From Channallabes apus (Eukaryota; Chordata; Actinopteri; Siluriformes; Clariidae), in NCBI GenBank assembly GCA_030522415.1, contig CM060112.1, positions 5,596,501-5,660,500 of the forward strand: a stretch of DNA of 64,000 nucleotides, given 5' to 3'. The position numbers and the translations under genes were made by a program. Shown here piece after piece: positions 12,425 through 25,000 of the stretch. Under the pieces are notes generated by a model. That model made no database searches, was not told where the DNA came from, and saw only the letters and a list, made by a program, of their open reading frames with translations. Position 1 is the first letter of the stretch, and every line of letters begins with the position of its first letter.

Positions 12425-15400
12425 GTAAAGAAATGCACTTCAGAATAATCCTCACTCTCAGCAGCAGTGTTACATGAAGGAAGGTTTTGCTCAGATGGAT
12501 GTTTGGTGTTTTGTTAGATGGAGGAGATTCCAAGGCAGTAACAGGATATTCAGGAGGAGGAGTCCTTATCAAGTGCGAGTATCATACAAACTACACCAAG
12601 GATGATGAATATTTCTGTAAGGGTTCAGCACCAAACTGTTATGACCAAATAAAGTCAGAAAATAATTCAGGAAGATTCTCACTGTATCATGACAACAAAT
12701 CATCAGAGTTCAGGGTGATGATCAGAGAGCTCACTGTACAGGACACTGGGATGTATTACTGTGCGGTTGGTAGAAATCCAGGGACAAACATTTTCACACC
12801 AGTGGAACTGAAGATAAAGGAAGGTGAGTTTCAGACCACACCCAGGTGAAAAAAAAAGTATGCAAAATACTTTGTATTAAATCCTAGCATGCTTGGACTT
12901 GCAGCCAGACTAATGATTAGCATACTTGAAATTTGTTCTATACTACTGTATTGCAAATGTTACACACAACAAAACAATACATAACACATTTAACAATACA
13001 TTCTATAGTTTAAATCTACTTATATAAATCATGTAAAATATCCTAAATTATTTAGCCAGATACATGATGATTTTAACATTATTAGTGGAATAATCTTTTT
13101 TAGTTTAAGCAGATAAAACAAAAGGTACTCATATGTATTAAGGAAAATTACTTAATAATATAAAAAACATTTTATAATGAAATGAATATATAATGCATTT
13201 TGGTGTTAAACATGCTTTTATTTCATGTTTCACTGGTATTAAAATATTAAACACTGTGTAAAATAGTGTATATAACATTTACAGCAGATTTAAGATCTGT
13301 AAAACAATTTGTAAAACAGTTTGTAACTGACAATTTCTATTGAAATCAACATTGAAAACTGTTTAGCATTATATGCTAGCATCTTTTCTTGTGGGTATAG
13401 TCACATTCTGTACTAAAACCTGAGAGAACTTGTATAGTAAACCATTTCTAGGTTCATATCTTTGTAACAGTACCCTATTTACAGTACATGTACATTTAGG
13501 CATTTGGCAGATGCTCTTATCCAGAGCGACTTAATAAAACCCTATTTCCCGTATGCGGTTTGACTCAGATGCCAATTCTCAGATGCCAATTCTCTTAAAA
13601 TAAATATGAAGCCTTTTTTCCTAAAATTTTTTTTACTAAATGGTTCCTCAAATTAAGCCTAATAATTGCACTTATTTCCTTAAATAAATAGGTAAAATTT
13701 ATTTCTTAATTTTATTAGTGAAATGTTCTCAATATATTATAAAAAACACAGAAAACCATTTTTAAAAATGAAATATGCACATTATTTTTAATTATTACAT
13801 AAATTTTTTAATGAAAATTACAAGCCACATGATTCATTTTTTACAGTGTAACATAAACAATGATGGAGCATTCTAGCCAGTATATTCAAAACCAGAAGTA
13901 TAGGACAATGTTTATTGTTAAAAGGCATCTGCACAAATAAAATTTATAATTGAATTAAAACAGGCAGAAAGTGCCCTTCGCCAGTAGTCTCTGTTTGGCT
14001 GGACGTGTGGCAGAGTCATAGCGCTGCAACAATTCAAGCAAGCATAGCTTCGTGATATTGAGCACACGCAAAAGATAGTGTTCAATGAGTTTAATAGGCA
14101 TGAGTCAAGACAACGCAGCTGGGATATGTGAAATGTGGGGTAGATTCGCTGCATAGTAGAGGGGAGCAAAAGCTTTACAGAGCAGGATTTGACAATCTTG
14201 GTGAACAGGCAGAGAGTTTGTGGGGGGTGCTTTTTCGAGCAATATCTCTGGCGGTGAGCATGACTCACTGTCCCACCCTGTATTTTGGAGCCTGAGAATG
14301 CCTATGATCTGCTTGCTTCTTGTAGGCTTTGTTAGCTTGAAGCACTGTCGGATAAAGGATTGAGGAAATGGGATGTTGACCTCCTCCTCCTGGGAAGGAA
14401 CAAGGGTGGTTGGTAATATCCCTTTCTCACCTATGCGGTTTCGCGCGGTGGCCGTAAGTACGGTTCATTATGATTCACCGCGAGTTTTTGGTGCTGTGAG
14501 TACGTTTCCATCTTTCCGCGTGAAAAATTAAACATGTTTAATTTTTTTGCCGGCCCTCACGGAAGCTTGCAGTCCTTACAGAACTTCGCGGAGCACCAGC
14601 GGAACGTCGGCGGGCAATCGTGGTGGCTCACTGTGCCTGACACCGCATCTCACCGTGAGTCAAACCGCATAGGTGAGATACTGTAGGGGTATTACCTAAG
14701 CAGCACTGGAAGGGGGACAGAATGGTTGATGATGAGATTTGGGAGTTGGTGCTCAACCATGGCGACCACATTAGGTGTGTGGCACTATAACTATAGACTA
14801 AAGACTTAAGAGTGAGACATATCTAAAAGGTCGTATTAAAAAAATCGGGAATCAAAGAGCAAGGCAATAAATCCGAATCATGAGGCAAAAGCGAGAAAAT
14901 GAGAGAACAAAGCAAACTTGGCAATGTGATAATCATAAAACAAAAAAATTTAAAAATTGAGTGAGAAGCCACAATAATCTGGCATTGAATCAGCGCTCAG
15001 CAAGTGCTTAAATGTTGGAGTGATCAGCATGAGATGAGAGATCAGTGTGGAGATGGAGCGGAAATGGGCCATGGGAAAAACACATGACAGACTAGGAAAA
15101 ACATGAACATGTGGGGAGAATGTGACAGCTTGGGAAAATTGGCATACCAGTCATGGATTGATGGTGAGCCTCGCCAGCGTGCCTTTGCGCTTCAATGCGT
15201 CCAAAAAACTGGTTAAATTTTAGTAGTCTCCAGAGGCTTATTGCATTTTCTGCCATTAAGCGTACTCTGCATTGTGTGATTCAGATCTATCCGTAGATTA
15301 GTTTCTTGTCTATTGAATAGGTTCGACTTATGCGTGTGTGTTTACACTGAACGTGTTGGAGTTTAGTTTGTCTTATTACATTCCAAGCTCAAGTTTAACT

Positions 15401-18400
15401 TCAAGAGGCATTTTGGTGCTTTAATTTCCTCAAGCATTTAATTAATATTAGATCAATTCACTGTTAGATTAGGTTGAGTGTTACGTCCCATTCTTGGCAG
15501 TTGCATAGCCGGTGGCAGAGTTATGGGATTGTTAGAAGTTTGTGATACACCTGAGTTGTCTACAATTTTGGAAGTTTTTCCTGTCTGTGCCATTACGCAT
15601 GCTTGAGGTCGTAAATTTGCTGATGCAGATGAATTAGTCTCTACTTTTATGGCCCCTATGTTTGTGAATGATTCGTTGATGATAAGTTTAAAGGGAAATC
15701 TGTTTTAATTTCAGACAATCTGCAATTGCACATAACGCGTGATAACCTTACCGCTGCTCAAAAAGATGACTTCACTTTGCGTAAATGTGTTTATTTTGTT
15801 CTTTCCCCAGAGGTGACACAGGAGAGAAAAAACTGCTTTTTGCATGGTGCATGAAGTGTTGATGCGTACGTGGTGCCTTGACACTTCAGATGATGCTGAA
15901 TTGAATGTGGCAAGCCAAATTGTCATTCCTGTTTGTTACAGACAGACCATACTGTCTTTGGTTCATGACCATGATTTATCTGGGCACCTGGGTATCAAGA
16001 AAACATATCACCATATTTTAAAACACCTTTTTTGGCCTTGGTTAAAGACTGATGTAACGAAGTACTGTAGAATGTGTCAGACCTGTCAAGTTTTGAGTAA
16101 GCCAAACCAGACTATTCCGCGTGCTCCATTAGTTCCCATACCTGTTTTGGAGGAGCCTTTTGAGCATGTTTTTGTCGATTGTGTGGGTCCCTTGCCCAAA
16201 ACAAAAGCCGGTAATCAATACCTATTGACGATAATGCGCGTAGCGACTCGTTTTCCTGAATTCCACTTCAGAAAATAACAGCACCCATGATAATTCAAGC
16301 ACTACTGAAGGTTTTTTTTTTCATTATTTGGCCTGCCCACAGTTGTACAGACTGACCAAGGTACAAATTTCATGTCAGACGTTTTTGCTCAAGTGTTAAA
16401 AACTTCTCACAGGACTTTGAGTGCTTATCACCCAGACAGCCAAGGAGCCGTGAAACGCTTTCACCAGACTCTAAAGGCTATGCTTTGCAAATATTGTCTG
16501 GATACAGGCAAGGATTGGAACGAGGGTACACAGTTGGTTTTGTTTGCTGTAAGAGAAGCAGTGCAAGATACAGTAGTTTGGGAATTAGTCCTGCAGATCT
16601 TGTGTTTGGTCACAGTGTGAGAGGTCCACTTAAGATGCTTAAAGAGGACATGTCTGTAGAGACAAGTGACAAAATGAACAAGCTGAATTATGTAAGTAAA
16701 TTTTGTGAACGACTGTAAAAGGTCCTTTTAGTAGCGACAGAGACGTTGGTAAATGCAGAACTCATAATGAAGGGTCACGTTGATCGAAAATCTGTTTCGC
16801 GTGATTTTAAAGAAGGGAACCAGGTGCTAGTTTTATTGCCGGTTGTCGGTTCTGCTTTTTCTGCACGTTATTCAGGACTGAAATATGCTAAAGAAATTGA
16901 GTGATACAGATTACATACTGTAATTTGTACCCCTGATCGGCGAAAGAAATCACGCGTATGTCATGTGAACATGCTGAAGGCATATCACATTTGAGAACCT
17001 ATATTAAAGAATATCGCAGAGATAAAACAACCCGAGATGGTTAAGGTACCTATTGCTGCGTTGTCTTGTGGTGTGACTCCTGATAGTGAAGATGATAAAG
17101 TGATAATCCGACTCACGTACCAACAGTGTACTAGGTTTAAAAACTCTGAGATTTTAGCTGATTTGGATTTTCCTTTGTCTCATCTCTCTGACTCTCAGGG
17201 CCATGATATCAAAGAGTTGATTAGCACATTTCCCTCACCTTTTTACAATGTTCCTTTTTGCACCATTGTACTTCAACACGATATTGATGTTGGTAATGCT
17301 GCCCCAGTGAAACAACATGCATACAGGGTTAATGCTCTGAAACGCTCTGTGATGAAAACCGAACTAGGGTATTTGCTTGAAAATGGTATGGCGAAGCCAA
17401 GTTGCAGCCCATGGAGTTCACCATGCTTACTTGTAACTAAGAGCGATGGATCAGCCAGATTTTGTACCGATTAGCGGAAGGTAAATGCATTAACCGTACT
17501 TGACTGTTTTCCATTGCCGCGCATGGAGGATTGCGTATATACCCTGGGTTCTGCAAAATTCGTCAGTAAGTTAGACTTATTAAAAGGGTACTGGCAAGTG
17601 CCTTTAACAGCTCGTGCTTCAGACATTTCTGCATTTGTAACCCCAGATTACTTTACGCAATATTGTGTAATTGCTTTTTGGGATGTGCAATGCGCCAGCC
17701 ATGTTTCAGAGACTTATAAACAACGTACTTGCAGGAGTTTATAACTGTAATGCTTACTTGGATGACCTTGTGAACTATTCTACTGATTGGTCAAGACACA
17801 TTGCAACGCTTAGGAAAGTATTTACTCACCTTGAGAAGGCGTCCTTTACGTTGAATCTTGCCAATTGTGAATTCGGACAAGCCACAATCACATATTTAGG
17901 TAGAGAAGTGGGGCAAGGCCAAGTGAGACCTGTAATGGAGAATGTAAGCGCTATTGCAGAATTCCCAGTTCCTATTTCTCGAAAGGAACTTTGCAGATTC
18001 TTGGGGATGGCTGGATATTACCAGAAGTTTTGTAGAAATTTCTCTACTGTCGTTAGCCCTCTGACATCACTGTTAAGCCCGCCACACAAATTTGTATGGT
18101 CTGACGAATGCCAAAATGCTTTTGAGAATGTTAAAGCCCTACTGTGTAGTGCTCCTGTTTTAGCAGCACCGGTGTATGAAGAGGCCTTCAAACTGGAGAT
18201 TGATGCAAGCTCAGTCGGTGTTGGTGCAGTGCTTATGTAGGAGTACGTCCATGGTATTGACCATTCTATTTCCTACTTCTCTCGTAGGTTCAACCAAAGT
18301 CAGTTGAATTATTCAACAATTGAGGAAGAAACTTTGGCTTTAGTTGAAGTTTAGTTTGTCTTATTACATTCCAAGCTCAAGTTTAACTTGAAGAGGCGTT

Positions 18401-21400
18401 TCAGTCCTTTAATTTCTTCAAGCATTTAATTACTATTAGATCAATTCACTGTTTTCACATTCTCCCATACTTTGGGGTTTTCTCTGTGTGCTTCAGTTCC
18501 CTCCTGCAGTCCAAAGACATGCAGATTAGGCTAATTGACACAGAAGTGTGTGAGTGGGTGTGTGAGTGTTAAACACTTGTGTCCCCTGAGGTGGATTGGC
18601 ACCCCATCCAGAATGTAACTCCAATAAAAGCAAGGGGCTCTGCATCGGATACGCTGGTCCAAGCATTCTAAAAAATCTAATCATTCAATTATTCACCACT
18701 GTGATGAGCAGATAAGTGCACAAACCGTAATTGTTTAACCATAAAGCGGTGAAGTCACAGTAGCAGAAAATCACACTGGGATCAGTCCAGACCACTCATC
18801 CATTATTCCAGTCTTTTAGGTCTTTATTAAGAACACTGAGTAATCAATCACAGTGCAGGATGGAAAAAGTAAGTGAACCCTTGTGTAAGAACAGAAGATC
18901 TGTGGTTGCAATCAAGGAAATGCAACTGGAAGTGTGGGTTCTACAGTGGCTTTGCTCTTTAAATAAGGGGAAAAATCAAAGGTAATTAAAATACATTACA
19001 GAGATCTACAAAACTGAAGGTTTTTTAACTGAATTGCATTGAATTAAATTATATTGAATCTTTACTGAAACATTCATAAATGAGTCCCAAAATTAGCATG
19101 TTTGTCAATTGCTTTTAACAGGAGTGACGATCTCTAGAGAAGTGACTGCGTATGCTGGGACAAGAAGCAACATCAAGTGCAAATATGAGAATGAATATAA
19201 GAATAACTCCAAATATTTTTATAAGATTGACAAAGATCAGTGGCATTTCAATCACATGAGAACAAAACAAAAGAGAGAATGGGAACATGAAGACAGATTC
19301 TCAATTCATGACTACAAAAGTGCAGAATTCTTCAGTGTGTTTATCAAAGAGTTGACTGTGAACGACACTGGAACATACGCATGTGCTGTTGCTGTGTCTG
19401 ATGAAATAGAGATCTTCACAGTAGTGAAGCTGAATGTTATAAAAGGTGAGTAACTAATGCAATTATGTGAATCTGAACATTATATCTGAACATATACGTG
19501 TTAAACGTTCATTAATCAGAGAAACATACTGATGCATCATGCAGCCAAGATGGAGCATCTTTGCTCCATGAATTTAACACTAGAACAGAGTGTATTATAT
19601 TCATACAGTTACCATGCTACTGTATCAGAATGTGACGTAATTACTGTATCATATATATACTGATGTGATTGCTTGTGATGTACAGACCTGTCCAATCAGG
19701 AGCCCATTAAAAAGACCATCTATGTAGGCGAAGATCTGAAGGTCAGCTGTAAATACCCAGAATCCCACAGGAAGGACGCCAAGTTTCTCTGCAAGAGGCC
19801 TAAGATTGCTGCTTGTTTGTATACTGTAACAGTTAAAGAAAGTAGAAAACATGTGGATACCTGGAATTTCTCCCTGTATGATGACAGAGAAAATCATATT
19901 TTCTATGCAAGATTCAGTCATGTGACTGAGCAGGACTCTGGTGAATACTGGTGTGGAGCTGAAGTCAACTGGACATCTAATCATGGATACAAGGTTTATT
20001 TCACACGGATCATCCTGACAGTTACTAGTAAGTTTGTATAAGTAATGCTGCCATTTTTTAAACTTGCGATTACTGTGCTGTGAAAAAGTATTTGCCCCCT
20101 TCCTGAGAGTTGGATTTTTTTTTTTTTTTTTTTTGATTTTTTTAAACTATCTAATAATTTTATTTGTCAAACTTAAATGATTTAGATTATCAAACTAATT
20201 TTAGTTTTGCACAAACATAACTTGAGTAAATGCGACATGCAGTTTTTAAACAATGATTTTATTTATTTATGGAAAAAGCTGTCAAAACCTGAATGACCCT
20301 ATGTGAAAAAGAAAATCAAATAACTGGTTGTGCCACCCTCACTGCAATTAAATGTTCGCAATAACTGGCAAAAAAATCTGATTAACGTCTGGACTAGGCT
20401 GCTCCAAAACGTTAATTTTTGAGCAATTTAGAGATTTACTTTCTAGTGGTTCTTGTACTGCTGCATAACTGAAAGACACTTGAGCTTGTGGTCACAAAGT
20501 CATTTAGGTCCTGAATGTAATGTAACGGGACAACTTCCAATAAGTTAAACTTTTGTGTCATCAGTCAACAGAATATTTGTGCAAAATCTTGGGAATAATC
20601 AAGATATTTTGGGCAAAGTTCAGACAAGCCTTTGTGTTCTTTTTGGTCAGAGGAACATGGATACCATTTTTGTCCAGGCTCTTTCTTTCTGTTGAATCAT
20701 GAAAACTGACCTTAACTGAGGCAAGCAAGACTGCAGTTCTTTAGATGTTCTGGGGTTCTTATGAGCTCCTGAATACATTGTTGTTCGACTCTTGGAGTAA
20801 TTTTGGTAGGCGTGTCACTCCTGGAAGGTTCACTACTGTTCCATGTTTTCCCCATTTGTGGATAATGGCTCTCAATCTGGTTCGCTGCAGACTCAAAGCC
20901 TAAAAATGGCTTTGTAACCCTTTCCAGACTTATAAATTCCAATTACTTTGCTCCTCATCTGTTCGTGAATTTCTTTAGACAATGCCATGATGTATTGCTT
21001 TTTGAGATCTTTTAATGTGATTGATTGGTCCGACAGCACTCCAGTTGTAATGTCTTAAATCCATCCACGGTAACACTAAAGAAGATATTTTCCATAATTT
21101 TGGACTCTATGGTCCATTGTAAGTTTTTGAACCACTTGTCAACCACTACAATAGTTTTTTTTTATTTTAGTTAGTAATTTTATTTGTATACTGTATAGTT
21201 AGTTCATTTTATTTGTCACATACACAGTTCTTTTGTTAGTGACTACATAAAAAAAAGTCTGAGCATGGATGAAATTTTTGATACCTAGGATTTTTCCTAC
21301 AGCATGGCACGCATGGCACGCATGGCATGTCAAACTCTGATTAAGTTTTGAATGGGGAGCCTTCAATTTTCTATGACCATGTTTAATCCTATATTATACT

Positions 21401-21547
21401 TGTTTTAAATGATTTATTGCATTGTGTTTCTTCCAGAGTATTCACCACCAGTATATACCATGATCATTGTGTGTGCGAGTGTGCTGATGCTTCTGATTGG
21501 AATATTATTTTTCATTGCAACTGTCCATATGAGACACAAGATGCAAG

Positions 21548-21594
<47 letters not shown>

Positions 21595-22004
21595 AGGCTC
21601 TGTTTCCCACATTCTAAAAACCCAGATACCGTCTTATGTGGAATACAGAGACCTTCACCTGTCACAAGGTACATTAAATACATTGACGCAACCCTTGAGA
21701 TCATTATTTGATTTACAAGACCACAAGAAAGGAGCACTAGTACTCCGACATGTCTGTCCATCCTTTAACCTTCCACACTACAGCCATGCCAAGCCATTTT
21801 CCTTATAGATACTGTAGATACAGTTTGTCCCTTCATTTGCTACCCATATACCACAGCTACTAGCATTCACATGCCTGGAGCATATGTGCTACTCCATTAC
21901 CATTGCTAGTTCCGTGTCATCATCTACAGGCTAGTGAGCCTTTAATTAACTATGGCTTTAATTGCGGTGTGAACTTTCATTAATTTTTGCAACACAAACC
22001 GGCA

Positions 22005-22042
<38 letters not shown>

Positions 22043-25000
22043 CAAAGCCATACTAGCATGAGTGGAACCATCCTGCCAATGTTACACTGGATGAACGTGC
22101 AGGATGATTTTGATGTTTACTCAGATGAATGATTAGGTGTGGGACCCACCAGAAAATCTGCTCCTGTGACGTTGGCCTCTTTGACCAGCAAGCAATGCAT
22201 CAAAGCAGCTCTGAAAGCGATCCTTAAGGGTTCTCTAAAGGGTTAAATAGAGAATTTTTCACATTAGATGGCACTATTCTAGGCAGTTACTCCTGCCTGC
22301 CTCTGTGAATTTGGTCTGAACAGCATCAGGGCACCGTGAACAGTTACGGGACTGAGAGATATAAAGCACTTGTCAGAGAAAATACAGAAATGGCAGAACA
22401 CATATGAAAAATTCTGTCTATATATACACTATCGTTCAAAAGTTTGGGGTCACTTGCAAATTTCTTTGTTTTTGTTTAGTGATTTATTTTCTACATTCTA
22501 CAACATACGTTTTGAGAAAAGGGATCCTGCGACTTGCCCCGACTGCGTGCGGCAAGCTGTGACAATGCCCTTCATTACCTGTAGAGGGCAGTCATGTTTC
22601 AGCCTAAAGTATTGTGAGTCCACCGAAGCCGAAAATGTGTTATCTCTCTTCGGCACCCATTGACAGCAAGCGACAGAGCGCATAAACGTGTCGAGCTCAA
22701 ACTGTAAATACTGATATGTATTTATTCTTAAAATAAATAGCTTTAAATGGTACTTCAGCGTGGTAAAAGTACCCTAGCATGAGTTTGATAAATTGAAACC
22801 TATCGTGAATGAAAGGTGAGAAGAGATTCCGCAGAATCTTCTGACACAATGCTTGCTCTGAAGGACTATACTTGACAAGAATATATAGAATAAGAATCAT
22901 ATTTATAATGAGATAATTAATTAAATAATAAAGTTATATCAAGTAAGGACTTTATCTAAAAGTCACCCACGTTTCTCTTATTATTATTAATTTATTGTGT
23001 ATATTTAACTTTATTCAGGTATTTAAGTTATATGAAAAATAACGTTCCTTCCAGCCCACTATTATTCTCTGTTCAAATTTAAAGATGCCCACGCGTGTGT
23101 GCAAAAAGACGAAGTACAACAAGGAATACAAAAGTATATAATAGTGTAATAATGTATCTTTAATAGAGTAAGCCCAATACAATATTGTTTCCAATGCTGA
23201 AGCAAACATGATTTTGTTTTAGTCTATTCTCTGAATACAACGTGACAGCGTGCTCCGAGGTGAACCCCCACAGAACCCCAGTTACTGTAATCCCTCTTGT
23301 CACCTTTCATTCATGATAGGTGTGAAGTTATCAAACCGGTTTTGTTGATGGGGGAATTATGAACTGGATGAAGTGCCTGTTCCAAGCCCAGATAAAATGG
23401 GAGGGTTGTGTCAGGAAGTGCATTTGGCATAAAACCTGTGTCACGGTTGTGTGCAGACCGGATTGTCTGCTGTAGCGACCCATTGCTGGGAGCAGACAAA
23501 AGACCAACAAAAATTAATTAGATTTAAGGCATTTCATCCAGTTGTTGGGAATCAAATCCGGGTCTTTCGCATGGCAGTACTTACAGACACTTAAAATATC
23601 AAATTTGTTCAACTGAATTGATGTAATTTATTACCTCATTTTTTGGGTGTTTTACTAACTTATTCAGATTTATAGTGCATTAAATATTTTCAAAAATTAA
23701 TTTAAAACCGGCGTGGTTAAACCTGTGCCTCGCACTTTCACTTCACGTTTACGTTTAAGTTTAATCAAATAAACACAACATACGGCAAATATATAATCTC
23801 AAAGCTTTTATTTTTTGGGTCATAAATTCAGAGTTCAGTTACATTCCAGTGTGTCTACTGAAATGAATCTCAGACACCTGTGATAATTACTTTGGCAGAT
23901 AAGCCCAATTAAAGGAAAAGTACTGAAAAAGGTTGTTCCACATTATTAAGAAGGCCACAGATTTCAAGCAATATAGGAAAGAAAAAGGATCTCTCTTTTG
24001 CCGAAATACCTTGCAATACCTTGGACAAGGTATGAAAACATTAGATATTTCACGAAAACGTAAGCGTGATCATCATACTGTGAAGACATTTGTGGCTGAT
24101 TCAGAGCACAGACGGGTTTGTGCAGATAAAGGCAGAATGAGGAAGGTTTCTGCCAGACAAATTCATCGGATTAAGAGAGCAGCTGCAAAAAAGCCCATTA
24201 CAAAGCAGCAAACAGGTATTTGAAGCCGCTGGTGCCTCTGGAGTCCCGCAAACCTCAAGGCTGCGATGTCAACCAGGAGGTGGTGGGGTCTTGTTTTGGG
24301 CCGGAATCATGGGGAGAGTGCTGGTAGGCCCCTTTAGGGTCCCTGAAGGTGTGAAAATTACCTCTACAAAGTATACAGTATAGAGTTTTTGACTTTCTTC
24401 CATGGTACAAAAAGTAGAACCGTTCCTTTTGTAGCAAAATCTTCATGCATGACAATGCACCATCTCATGCTCCAAAGAATACCTCTGTGTCATTGGCTGC
24501 GATGGGCATAAAAGATGAGAAACTCATGGTGTGGCCACCATCCTCCCCTGACCTCAAACCCATTGAGAACCTTTGGAGCATCCTCAAGCAAAAGATCTAG
24601 GATAGGAGGCAGTTCACATCAAAACAGCAGCTCTGGGAGGCTATTCTGACATCCTGCAAAAACAATTCAAGCAGAAACTGTCCAAAAACTCCCACGTTCA
24701 ATGAATGCAAGAATTGTGAAGGTGATATCAAAGAAGGGGTGCTATGTTGAGATGTAACATGCCCTGTTAGGATGTTTTTTTATTTAAATAGGTTTTGATT
24801 TCAGTAAATATTCTATATTCAATTTTATTTGTATAGCGCTTTTAGCAATTGTCATTGTCGCAAAGCAGCTTTACACAATCAAAATAATTATTTAAGTTTG
24901 TATGGAATGTGAATGTGTATGAATCAGAATGATCAGATTGTCCCTGGTGAGCCAGCCGAGGGCGACAGTGGCAAGGAAAAACTCCCTGAGATGGTAATAG

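Larger units (their letters stand above)
15480..18348 (+). mobile_element. Gmr1-like Ty3/gypsy retrotransposon, decayed
   Basis: In sense order the window shows an integrase region (about 15700-16720) and then reverse transcriptase and RNase H (17037-18348). Standard Ty3/gypsy elements have RT before integrase. Integrase upstream of RT with gypsy-like sequence is the feature of Gmr1 elements described from fish. Several stops and frameshifts break both domains, and the RNase H is cut at about 18348 by the right direct repeat. No gag or protease could be named with confidence upstream. It lies in intron 2 of gene A, in gene sense. Confidence 0.75.

Noticed and set aside
12324..12572. Antisense frame over gene A exons 1-2 (and its twin at 45235-45489)
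   Set aside because: Both exist only because the paralogues share this sequence; no start context or family feature on the minus strand.
13918..14268. 116-aa minus-strand frame
   Set aside because: Related sequence at 44090-44400 and 46750-46960 shows it to be part of a dispersed repeat without conserved frame.
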